From Scedosporium boydii (taxonomy: Eukaryota > Ascomycota > Sordariomycetes > Microascales > Microascaceae), in contig NJFT01000132.1 in the NCBI GenBank assembly GCA_002221725.1, forward strand, positions 1 to 64,000: DNA of 64,000 bases, in the 5' to 3' direction. Below the pieces are notes generated by a model. That model did no database searches, was not told the origin of the DNA, and saw only the letters and a list, made by a program, of their open reading frames with translations. Shown here in pieces: positions 11,618 through 23,200 of this stretch. Both the position numbers and the translations under genes were made by a program. Numbering within the stretch: the first letter of the stretch is position 1; each line of letters begins with the position of its first letter.

Positions 11618-13776
11618 TCACTCCCCGACACCTCCCCAATCCCACGCCATCGTATCAACATCATACGCCATCAAATCAATCTGCGTAAGATTAAAATCAT
11701 CCAACCCCGCCATCTCAACCCCCATATCCATATCAACATCCACAACCATCGGCCCCGCCACAAGAGGCCTCTGCTCCGCATACATCTGCGCAGCCGTCTT
11801 GGGGCCGCCCCCCTCCGCCACCCTCTCCTCCTCCGCCGGCGCGTTATTCTTCGCCAACTCCTTAAACAGCATGCCCTTGAACTGGCGCAGCGAACAATGC
11901 AGCTTCTCGAAGGGGTCGATGAGCTTCGGGATGAGACCCCGCGCGAGCATCTCCATGTGCCATTTACTCTGGCTCCTGCGCTCGATGAGCTGCTCTATCT
12001 CTCTTGATACGCAGTCGACGAAGTGATTGAGCCGCAGTTGTTCGAGCACAATGTTCGTGTGCCAACCAGGGGCGCGTAGGATGACGAGACGCAGAGCTAC
12101 TTGCGCCGCGTAGACGAAGTCCGAAGCGTTGAGAGCGATGAACCGCGGACGCGTAATATCGCAGTCGGGAGTGAACCGACACTCGAAGAATTCGCGGACG
12201 GAGTTTGCGCAGCGCCAGAGGAGTTCTAACCGCTCAGTGTTCGTGACGAGGAAAGAAGGGGAGGGCGGTTTCGTGAGCCGCGGGTCGGCGATGGCGACTT
12301 CGTAGAGGAGCACTTGGGCTATGGAGGTGCGACAGACGAGGGAGGGGTGGTCTTGCAGGTAGGCGGGGAGGCTGGCTTTGAAGGCGTCGAGCTGCTCTTG
12401 GAAGGATTGCACGGCCATAAAGAGGGGCAGGTGCATGGAGGGGAGGGAGGAGCACTTGGTGTTGGTGCCGACGGTGAAGGCGATGGTTTGGGAGAGTTTT
12501 TGGATGCGGACGAGGTAGACGAGGAGTTCGTCGTTGGGGTATTCTTTCTTTTCGGAAAGGATGGTGCAGCAGGTGTCGAGGTATGTGGTGTTCATGAGGG
12601 CGTCGGGAAGCTTTTCCGTTGTGAAGATGCTGTTGACTGTTAGTGAGGAGCACCGCATCACCGATAAGGAAGGGAGCCTTGAGACCCACAGAGTGTTGAG
12701 GTAATAGCATCCTGCCAGGGCCCTCATCCTCTCAAGAGCAGCAGAATCATGCACACCCCCAGTATCCTTGACAAGCCTCAGTCCAATACATAGCGACCGA
12801 CATAAGAACAGCATATTCGTCAACTGAAACCCGTTGATCGAGTAATGCATCCTATCCACGGTCAGCAAAACTACTCCTAAACCACGAGTCACAGGTAGGA
12901 AAGAGCTTCAACTCACCAGGCAATCAAAAGCTGCAAACTCAGCAAAACATCCAAACTCTTCTCCGACTGAATATACGCCGCCCGACTAATATCCCCCAAC
13001 AACTCCGTCGCCATGGTAATCTGCCCCGTGCCGTCCAACATCCTCTGAATCATCATGACAGCCTTCCACATAAACGGCCTCTGCACCCTCAGCTCCTCCT
13101 CGCTCACCTGTGGTGGAATAACCACGAACGGGAACAGATGCGCCCTGGTCTCCTGGTACTCTTCCAGCATGGCCTTGGCCTCTTGAGGGTTCGGCCATAG
13201 CGTCAGGGGAGGTGCGGGCGCTGATTCGCGCGTGGTGCTGCTGTCCCCGCCCGCCGTGGAGGAAGGGGAGGAGTCTTCGGTCAAGGTGCTAGGCGTGGCC
13301 GGTCCGCCTTGTTGCAGGGGACATTGCGGAGGGGCGGGACGAGGATGGGCCAGTTCCTCGGGCTTCTCGAACCCGGGGAAGAGGTGCGCGTAGGGATACG
13401 GATACGGATGGTAGGAGAAGCATCGCGTGCCGGCCGATTCACCGGCTGTTGCGTGCGGGTTGGCGTTGAGCTGCGACGTGAGCTGGTCCAGTCTCTTCTC
13501 GAGCTCGGCCACGCGCGTGGTCTTTGCGACTTTCTTTGCCCGCGGGGGGGCGGGTGTTTGGCTTCCGCAGGACTTGTGCAGCCTATGGCAGCTGAGGGTA
13601 TATACAATGTCAATAACAGAACTACACTAAAGGGCGACGAAGCAAAGGGTTCCTTCCTGCAGAACTCACCGTTCGCATTTGCCCGACCCTTCAGGCCCGG
13701 GAACACATCGCGCCTTTGCTTTCGCGCATGTAAGACACGCCCTTGGCCCTCGATTCTTGTTCTCCGGATCGGCCAT
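11618..13776 (-). CDS. Zn2Cys6 fungal transcription factor
   Basis: Exons 13776-13670, 13591-12917 and 12851-11618 join in frame to 671 residues. The DNA-binding domain has six cysteines at 14, 17, 24, 34, 37 and 44 (C-x2-C-x6-C-x9-C-x2-C-x6-C); the first intron falls right before Cys37. A short coiled coil follows (VAELEKRLDQLTSQL), as expected of a dimer that binds paired CGG-type half sites. A Pro/Ser/Thr-rich linker leads to a helical fungal_trans-like middle region. The acidic C-terminus (VVDVDMDMGVEMAGLDDFN) looks like an activation region. Targets are unknown; the neighbouring genes do not form an obvious biosynthetic cluster, so local pathway control is not supported. A possible intron around 12650-12690 was not adopted because the frame is open without it. 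Confidence 0.9.
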
Positions 13777-15569
13777 TTCTTCCAGATTCTCCTTGCTCGG
13801 TTAAAATGGAAAGAAAAAAAAAAAAGAGAAAGAAAAATGTTTGACTCGAGAAGCGGGTCTCTAAGTTAAAATCGATTCATATGCATGCCGCACAGGAATA
13901 GCAGTTACAGCTAGGTCACCCATCAGTTCAAACAGAAGAGGATCAACCAAAACCGTAAGGCAAAGGGGGACCGGGGAGTAAAGCTTATATCCACTTCTCC
14001 TTCATCGATTCAATCAATCTCCTTGCTTTCCAAAACACAGACTCCTGACGCGGCCTCGCGAGGTTTAAGAATCGTCATACCACGGAGATGATATATATAA
14101 GTGTACGAAATAATGCCAGAGGGTCCCAAATGGTTGGGTCATGCAAGCTCGAGGTCAGCCTGAACCAATCGTCGTGAGGCAGAGGAGCAGATCGATCGGG
14201 TGTTGCTCCGTTTCTCCGCTGGAGGCGGAAATAACTAACGATCCGACCCTGACCTGGGCCTTCCTTCCCAAATTCTCCAATGAAGTTCGTCTCCCTCTGC
14301 AGGTGTGGATCCTCATGCACGTGAGAAGAATCGGCGTTTCCGGTCTTTCGACTCCGAGAGTCCGCCAAAAGCTAGAAGATTCGGGTCACGTGATGACACA
14401 TCCAACAACTTTTGGCAGGCTTGGGCAGTTTTATCGTGGAGGTTGAATCTCTAAGTTATACTTTGAGAAATATAATATAATTCTTTCAGATATTCTGGCT
14501 CTGGGAAATTAGGAGGGAAATGCAATGTATGAAAAAGTAAGACGAGATCAATTGATTCGTTGCTGGTGCAGGACCCTGGGTCAGCTGGTGTTGTGTAACC
14601 CTATGATGCTGCCCCCAAGCCATAGGGCTGAGGATCAAACGTCATCATCGAAAAAAATACAGCGAGGTTGAGATGGAAAAAAAATTGAATAGCTTCATTT
14701 CCAATTCTCTACGGATTTCGGGTTTCATACTTCGTGCCTGCCTAACTGTACCTACTCGTTACACTGGGACGCTCCTTCCGAGCACGGTTTGCAGCGTGGG
14801 TGTATGTGTTATAGATGAGATATCGGTCCAGGATTCTCACCGTCTCATGGAAGCTCAAGTGGTCGAGCGGTGACGCACCGCTTACAAACACTTCCGCAAG
14901 GCACCGGCGTGGAACCCGGCCTGGTCAAACCATGAGACGTGGAGGAAATTGGGAAATGGGGGAAAGGGAAACTCGGGACTTGGGGGAGGGAGAAGTGGGA
15001 ATTCTTTTTTTGCCGTTTATTATGTTAGAGAAATTGTTCTGTTTCTTCTCTGCGAGAAATCTTCGTTTGTTCGCCCTGTTGAGGTTGTGATGTGTTTCGA
15101 GATCTCTGGGGATTGTCCTGGCTTGAGGCGAGGAAGGGAGCTTGGAGAGGTTATCGGTTCGAAACTGGGGCAGGACTTTCCCCCCTCCTTTTGTACTCGC
15201 CCAGTCTACAGACGAGAGCACAAGCATAATCACAAAGTAAGAAGAAGAAAAGACCAAAGTTATTTAAACAGCCAATCGATACGTCATTCGTAATCGAATA
15301 TAGCTCCAAATATTCAATTCATCGATATCCGATCCATTTTAGATCCAGATAGCCAAAAAAGTTATATCTCAAAAAATCGCAATCCATGGCAAAGCGACAA
15401 TCCTGCCGCGCCAAGACAAGAAAGGTACGAGTTTGTTCAACCGCCCCGGCCAGAGTATCTTTCCGGAATCTGGGTTGGTTGGATGGGCCACAGTATCGTG
15501 GGGACCCATCAAGCAGGGAGAGGAGGGGAATGCATATTCAGCCCCCAAGAGGGATTGGAGAGGAATCCC
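13777..15569. other. Intergenic between the Zn2Cys6 gene and ALAS
   Basis: No supportable gene. It holds the promoter of the Zn2Cys6 gene, an ATCAATTGAT palindrome at 14547-14556, and the 3' flank of the ALAS gene. A tRNA A-box-like string near 14857-14870 lacks a matching acceptor stem. Confidence 0.5.
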
Positions 15570-17624
15570 TTAGGCACTGCCAGCAGAAGCAGCAGCCTCC
15601 CTCTCCAAAAGCACATCAACAATGCCCCCCTCATTCCCCTCCTCCCTAATCTCCCTACTAATATCCTCAATACCAAGCTGTCCATCCGTCCAAAGCGGCT
15701 CAACAGCAGGGCTTCCCTTCTCGCCCACGCCAATGAACCCGCCCTCGGCCGCCCAGTCCGAGGTACGCTTAATACCAAGCCTAGTCCAAATCTCATCGAG
15801 AGCGACGACGAGATCCTCCCTCAGCTCCTTGGTATGCCCGGGCGTGGGGGTGACGCGGAGACGTTCCTGGCCGACGGGGACGGTGGGGTAGTTGATGGAC
15901 TGGACGTAAATGTTATAATCCTGGAGCAACATGTCCGAAGCGCGCTTGGCGAGCTCCGCGTCGCCGACGAGGATGGGTACGATGTGCGACGGATTAGGAA
16001 TGACGGGGATGTCGCGGGCCTCGAGGGCCTCCTTCACAGCCCGGGTATGAAGCTGCTGGAGCCGTCGGTCACCGCCGTAGCCCATCTGGTATTCGATGGA
16101 GGCCGTGGCGCCGGCCATGGTGGCAGGCGGGAGCGAGGTGGTGAAGATGAAGCCGGGGGCTAGAGAGCGGATCATGTCGACGAACTTGGAGCTGCCGGCG
16201 ATGTAGCCTCCCACGCAGCCGTAGGCCTTTCCGAGAGTGGCGGTGATGATATCGATGCGGTCCATGATGGTGCCCTCCCACTGGCCGCGCTTATGGGCTT
16301 CGAAGTCGAGGTGCTCGGCGACGCCGGCGCCGTGCGGCCCGTACATGCCGACGGCATGAACTTCATCCAAAAAGGTGATGGCGCCGTACTTGTCAGCGAG
16401 GTCGCAGATGGCTTCGATGGGGCCGATCGAGCCGCACATGCTGTAAACGGACTCGAAGGCGATAATCTTAGGGACGTGCAGGGGCAGAGAGGCGAGTTTG
16501 GCCTCGAGATCCTGCACATCGTTGTGCTTGAACACAATCTTCTTGGTTCCCGAATGTCGGATGCCCTGAATCATCGACGCGTGATTCAAGCTGTCCGACA
16601 GAATCACGCAGTCGGGCAATTTGCTCCCGAGCGTGGCGAGAGTCGCGTCGTTGGCGACGTAGCACGAGCTGAAAACGAGAGCCGCCTCCTTGGCGTGCAG
16701 ACGGGCGAGCGTAGCCTCGAGCTCGACGGCGTGCCTGTTGTGGCCCGAGATGTTACGGGTGCCGCCGGCGCCGGCTCCGTACTCTTCGAGAGTCTGGTGC
16801 ATCTTGTTGAGGACTTGGGGGTTGCGGCCCATGCCGAGGTAGTCGTTGGCGCACCATACCGTCACGCGCTCCTCCTTGCTCGACATGTGGGCGCGGGGGA
16901 ACTCCTTGGCCAGGCGGTTGATGTTGTTGAAGTAGCGGTACGACTTGTCCTTGTGCTTCTTCTCCAACTCGTTCGTGTAGAAGGCCTCGTAGTCGAAGCG
17001 GCCCGGAGAATCGGCGCTCGGAGCCGGGGTGGCGTTGCGACCGGGGTACAGGGACGGAGGGAGGGGTTCACCTGCAGACGGGGTAAGTTAGCATCAGCCA
17101 TTGAATCATGGTTACAACGTCGAGCATCGTCGGGAAAGTTTCTTGGTAATCGCCAAAAGCAGGTCAAGTTTCCTGTGCAGAAGAAACAAAAATTGTGACA
17201 CCATCTTGATGGGGTGACAAAATACAATGGCCCATGAAAACACCACTAGTTGAACCGCTAACCAAGGAAAGAAAAACTCACCCTGCTGACGGTCAAACAG
17301 AGAATCCTCAAGACGAGCACCCTCAGGCCGACTAGTATGAATACCAGCCCGGCCAACCTTGGCAGCCGAATTAAAAGCCCTCAGCCCAGCAACGGCCGAG
17401 CGCTTAGCCATGTCGGCGCGGCCATAGTGAGCGGATCGCACAGCAATGGCCTTGCCCATGATGGGGCACCGGTTGGCCAGAAGCTGCAGCTTCGACATGG
17501 TGCCACCGCAGGGGGACTGAGCGGCCTGGGGACGCACAGCCGTCGAGAGGGCCCTCAAGGTCGCGGGGGACGACTTCTTGAGGAAGGGGCACATGGCCTT
17601 GGACTGCCGCAAGACGGAATCCAT
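15570..17624 (-). CDS. hem1: 5-aminolevulinate synthase, mitochondrial
   Basis: Two exons (17624-17282 and 17071-15570) join in frame to 614 residues. The enzyme is the PLP-dependent first step of heme synthesis, condensing glycine with succinyl-CoA in the mitochondrial matrix. The first about 115 residues are an Arg/Ser/Ala-rich presequence with two Cys-Pro heme regulatory-type motifs at 12-13 and 53-54. The catalytic core starts at FDYEAFY and shows [36 protein letters not shown] (Asp350) and [13 protein letters not shown], with PLP Lys396. The intron is long for this window (210 bases). The promoter lies in the wide upstream spacer. Confidence 0.96.
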
Positions 17625-20238
17625 GGCGAATTGATTTCGACCGAAAAAAAAAGTGGAAGCAAAAAAAATTTCGACTTGGGTGTCACAGAGGCGAAACTCG
17701 GAACTTGGGGGGTGGTTTGATTCCCAATTGGCACAATGGTCAATGGTCAATGGATTGCACTGGTTCAGACAAATCCTGGGGATTTGGCTTTATAGAGCAA
17801 AAAAAGAAAAGGAGGTGCGGCAGGGAAGAAAGGAGGGGGGGATGAGAAGAGGAAGAAGTTAGAAAAAAAATAAACGAGGAAGGAAATCCAAGAAAGGGTT
17901 CAGATTGAATCGGCGGCCAAAAAAATTACTGTGAGTAGAAGGTCAAAGAATGACAGGAAAATATTACACTAACACCGCAAAGATGGTTTCAAATGCGGCG
18001 AAAGGCCATCATCCCATTCGGCAATGGCTCTTCCACCAACTTCGACTCCACTGGGCTCCATTGGCTCCATTGTGATGTACAAACGAGTCGTAGCGTGCGA
18101 GGTTAGTGCAGCCCGCCAGCCCAGCGGTGACTCTTCACTATTGGCTGGCCAGTTTCGAGCCGTTGACCATTGACCGCCGCGGTTTTGTAATCGCCGACTT
18201 GAATTAGATTCATCAATGATGTAGCGGATTGAGTAATAGTTGTCGTTGGTTGTCGTGTACTTGCAGACGTCTGTTGACAGAAGACAGGACCGACACTATG
18301 CGCAATTACACAGGTACTTGGACCTCAATCAATGCCTCGTTACGGTAAAGTACAAGCTGTACCGCTGCCACGCCTCGACTGTGTTGCCAGTGCCTTCCAC
18401 GCCTGTGCCCTCTTTGCCAACATCGAAGTGTCCAAGTACTCAAGTATTACTGTGGGGTCCGGTAGCGGACACAGTGCCTGCAGGAAGAGTCATCCAATCG
18501 ATCCACCCAAGATACAATTGAAGTCATCATTGATGGTGAACACGGCTGGACAGACTCTCAAACTTCATACCTGCGTCTGGTGCCACACACTTCGTACCTC
18601 GCAGGTACCCGTCCCTCACTCAAACAATTCTGCACCAGACGCAAACAATATTATCTGGATTACTTCCCACGCAGCGGAAAATTCACCAGATGGATGGATG
18701 GTGGGGAGAGGAGGGGGAGGGGAGGGGCAAAATTCCAACCAGTCGCCTAGCTCGCAATCGTCAGCAGATCGAGATTCAATTTTGATCCCGGACCTCTCCG
18801 CTAAGAATGCACTATACACTACCCCAGTGCCCCTTGAACCCCTGCTTGCCAAGGGCCTGGGCACATGGGCCTCAACTGCTTCGAAATGCTTGTAAATTGA
18901 GCATTTATTGCAAGAAGCGGGTTATAGAAAAGTGTCAGATCTAAGAGGAGCCTGCTAGAATCTACGAAACTTGCCGTCCCTACTCATCCGTAGTAAGAGC
19001 ACCTTGAGGAAACCATCAATTGATCCTTCGTACCTCGTGGGATGACCGACCCAGGCTAACTTGGTGAGGAAACTGCTCTCACGTATGTACTGAGTCGTGT
19101 ACTCCTTACCTGCAGGTCTGGACTCCAGAGCTGATGGTGCCAGTCGGATAGCGGCGTGCCGAGTCAATTCCGCCCCAAGTACGAAGTAGTACACAGGTAG
19201 TGCAGAAAACCTAGTGTAAATCCAGCCCAGAAATAAAGTCCCCAGCATTAGCTAAACCAAGTGCAACAAGGGGGGGTCTTGGAGAACCCGAAAGCCGCCG
19301 TTCCGTTCGGAACCCTGCTCAGCTAGACGGCTAAGAAGTGCTGATGACTCCCTCCGCGGAGATGACCTCGTTCCCACGTCCGTCCCGGCCGAAAACCCTG
19401 GACAACCCCGACCACTCATCTCACGTTCTCACTTCCATCGAATCCAAATGGCACATATCATGGTGGGGTTTAGAACTTCTTCTGCTGCGGCTTTTATGCA
19501 GGAAACTTCGTACTCCTGTATTCTGGTCCGATCTTTCATCTCCTTATGGGGCTCGACTTGTGGCTTCGCCTAGCACACTCTGGGTTCGTGGGATGTGGGC
19601 TTCGGAGCTCTGAGCTCAACGTTTAATGTGGTCTTCTCCAGGCAAATCCACTGGGAGCAGGTTCTCAACCATTTCCTCTCACCGAAAAGAGAAAAAAAAA
19701 AAGGAAGGAAAAAAGCGTCCATACAATACACACATGGTTCTGCGTCACCACTGCTCGGAGAATCAATTGGGCTTGGTGTTGTTCTTTATCATAAAAGCTC
19801 ACACTTCATAAAACACAGAATACATTATCCTTCTTCCTGACGCCAAACAGAATTTGAGGGTATCAATGAAACCGAAATCAAATTTTCCCTCTCTTTATAA
19901 CCTGCGTAACGCCTCCTCTACCATCAAATCACTCCATTGAGTGCTAGAGAAATGAAAAGGAAAACATAGCTTAATCAAACATGACCCTGACAAGCCTCTA
20001 AACCCAAACCCATTTTCCTTGTCCTTGGAACGCCAGATTGATGCAAACCGACATAACGTTATCATGTCGTCATATCTCATGGTGAAGAAAAGAGAGAAAA
20101 AGAACAGATGAATGAGGCTGAGAAAGAAAATGAAAAAGGACAAGAAAGGAAAGAAAAGTACAAAGAAAAGGGGGAAAAAAAAAAAAAGTTCGGTGACAGG
20201 CACCACGTCCAACAAGATGCTAAGAAACAAAGCCAACA
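17625..20238. other. Intergenic: ALAS promoter and SNF2 3' flank
   Basis: About 2.6 kb without a supportable gene. The proximal part next to 17625 is the ALAS promoter/5' UTR and is A/G-rich on the plus strand. Words from the intergenic sets occur at 19180-19188 (TACGAAGTA) and 19015-19024 (ATCAATTGAT). Confidence 0.5.
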
Positions 20239-23200
20239 CTATAACGCTTCGTGTTCATGCGCCTTCCGGGACGGTGTAGATGTTGGTATCGGTGTCGCAC
20301 GGGCCGAAACGAACGAGGACTCTCGAGAACTGTTGCGTCTTTGAATCGCGTCATTCGCCCACCGCGGCAAGGGCTGCTGTTGCCGGCGCTGTTGAGGTTG
20401 ATGTCGAACAACTTGAGGTTGCGGTTGCGATGGCTGCTGCCGTTGTTGCTGCCTCCGTCTCCTCCGAAGATCGGCAATCTCCCGCAGCGCAATCTCGTCC
20501 TCGCTTCGTCGTGGACTCGCGTTTTCGGCGTCGTTTTTCCCTTCGAGACGTTCGCGATTCCGTCGACTCAGATACGAGGACAAATGCTAATCGACAACGA
20601 GTACTTGTGTTTAGTGACATCGTGGCCCTATAATGGAGTAGGGGACAGCAGAGATGAAAGGAGAAAGAGATTGGTGAAAAGGAAATCGACAAAGAGCGTG
20701 TGAATTGTAGTTAGAGGATAGGAGGAGTGAATTGTGGTTGCATGAGAGGATGAGAGGGGTGGATTGTTGTTGGATAGGAGGGAGTTACCACTCCCAAAAA
20801 AGCAGACTGCTGCTCTGGGCTTCCGCCCGTTTTCAGAGACGACTGCGCCTCTAGGATTTGTGTCCGTTGTTCTGGGGTCCCTGAGTGCCAGAACCCAGCG
20901 TGTTAGTATGGGGGGGTCTTACTTGCGGATCCATTTCCCTCATGGTCATGCTGGGCTGTTGTCCTTCACGCGAAGAAGTATGCTGTGCGCCAGTTGTATT
21001 TCCAACCGTGGATCCCACTCGGTCATTGCCTTGTCTCAATAATTCATGGATGGGGGGGAACGGGTCCGGCGACGGGAGGTGGACAGCGGGGCCCTGAGGG
21101 AGCATGGGGGGCAAAATAGTCTGTGGCTGAGCCGGCGGGGGTTGAGTAGCCGGGCGCTCAGATGCACGCTCTGCCACTGCACGCTCTGCCCGTTGATGAT
21201 CGAAAATAAACTGAAGAGCTTGGAACGTCGGTAAGGGCTTGTCCAAAATTCCCCGGCCTAGTTGATGATGAGGCACCGAGCTGTGGATTGCATCATGCTG
21301 AACAAGTTTAGCGTAAGCCTCTTTCGGGTGCATTATTGATGTTGGTGAATCCCCGCGACGCTGCGTGTTTCCCACGGGCTGAGGAGGCATTGGCTGGCCT
21401 CCACTGCTGGATGGCGGCATAGGTCTCATCGACGTAGACTGAGCTTGGTGGCTATACAGGTGAGAGGTGCCCACGGGCTTCGAAGGTGTAGGTTGACCTC
21501 GGCCGCTATGGTACGCCTTCGGCGTGGCTCCCACCGGCGTAGACTGAGCTTGATGGTACGAGTGGGGGTTGCCCATAGACTTCGAAGCTGCAGGCTGGCC
21601 TCGGCTGTTAGACGGCGGCACAGCTCCCATCGGCGTAGGCTGAGCCTGATTGTTATATGACTGTGTGGCACCCAGGGGCTGGAATGTCATAGCTTGACCT
21701 CGGCTGTTTGACGGCGGCGTGGTTCCCGTCGACGTAGTCTGGGGTCCGTAGTTATGCGGCTGGGGGGTGCCCACCGACTGCGAGGGTGTAGGCTGACCTC
21801 GGTTCTGATACGACTGCGGCGTGGTTCCGGCTCGGGGAGGCTGACCTCGGTTGTACGGCTGGGCAGTGCCCACGGACATCGAACGTGTAGCTTGGCCTTG
21901 GTTGTGGTACGCCTGCGACGTCGTTCCCACCGGCTGGGGTGTCATCGGTTGGGGTCGGACATTCTGCGGTTGCATGATCGGTGGAGCTGTGCTCGACTTC
22001 TGCATGTTCGAGTTCGTGATGCTGTTCTGGGCAGGCTGCTCCCTCTGTGGGGGGGCGATCTCGTTGATGCGCATCTGCGACGCCGGATCCATCTGAAATT
22101 GCTGACCGTTGTTTGCCTGCGCGGTCCGAGAGCCCATGCTTGGCTGTTGTTGAGCCCCTACCCTTCCTCCCGTGGGTGCTGATCCGTCACCACCACCGCC
22201 GCTCTCAGTCTCAGTATTGGAGGTCTGTTTCCCCGTTCGTCGTTTGGTTGCCAGGCTGACGAGCCTCTCCACCTCTTCTAGATCATCCTTGGTAAGTTCG
22301 ATATTCTCGGGGTCCTCCGCCTCGAAGGTGTCGGTCGGGACGACTGATAAGATCCCCCGGCTAATCTCTTGGTCGTTCAGGATTCGGTCAAGGACCCGAT
22401 CGGTGCCGACGAGGGCTTGGGCCTGCGATTCTGGCAGGGGTATATTCGAGTCCTCGTTCCAGACTCGCCTCACCCATTGCGCCACAGACGATGCGGAATA
22501 CGCCTGGATATTGTCTTTGTTATCAACTACGCGTTGCGCAAGCTGATTTTTGAAGACCATACGTCCATGCAGCTTCGCTTCATGAGTTCCCCACACGACG
22601 AACCAATAAACGAAGACGGGCTTAGTCTGTCCGATGCGATAAGCGCGTCCGATAGCTTGCTGTTCGTGCGCGGGATTGTGTTCGAAGTCGAGCATGACCA
22701 CTCGGTTAGCTCCGTAGATGTTAAGACCGACGCCTCCTGCTCTGGTTGAGATGAGGAAAATTTCAACCGAGTTAGCTGAACTGTTAAAGTCCTTGATCAA
22801 AGACGTCCGCGTGCCGACTGGCGTGTCGCCGTCCAGTCGCATCGAACGCCGCCCCTGCTGCCGGCACAGCTCTTCGACAAAATCAAGAACCTTGATTCTT
22901 CGTGAGAAAATGAGCACCTTGTCCCCCGCAGCTCGGCTCTCGTCAAGGATGGCCATTAGGTGCCTGAAGCGCCAGGAGAGATCGGGTCTGTTAGTGTCCG
23001 CTTCCGAAGCCGCTAAGGCAATCAACCTTTCTGAGATACTCCTCGGCAATGCCACCGCAGCTTCCGTCCCCCGATTCCTGGTTGTTTCGGGGGCCTCATC
23101 CTCCGTTGGTGGGTTGCTATCCACACCTTGGTCGGCAAGCACATCCCTGACCTTCTGGAGAAAGCACCTCGGATGCGCGCAAATCAAGGAGAGGTGTCCC

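Noticed and set aside
14845..14935. Possible Ser/Leu-type tRNA (A-box-like TGGTCGAGCGG)
   Set aside because: The T-arm does not fit GGTTCGANNCC and the ends do not pair.
20351..20620. 89-codon ORF starting MSLNTSTRC
   Set aside because: It overlaps the proposed last SNF2 exon in another frame; its ATG sits in the predicted intron near the branch site.
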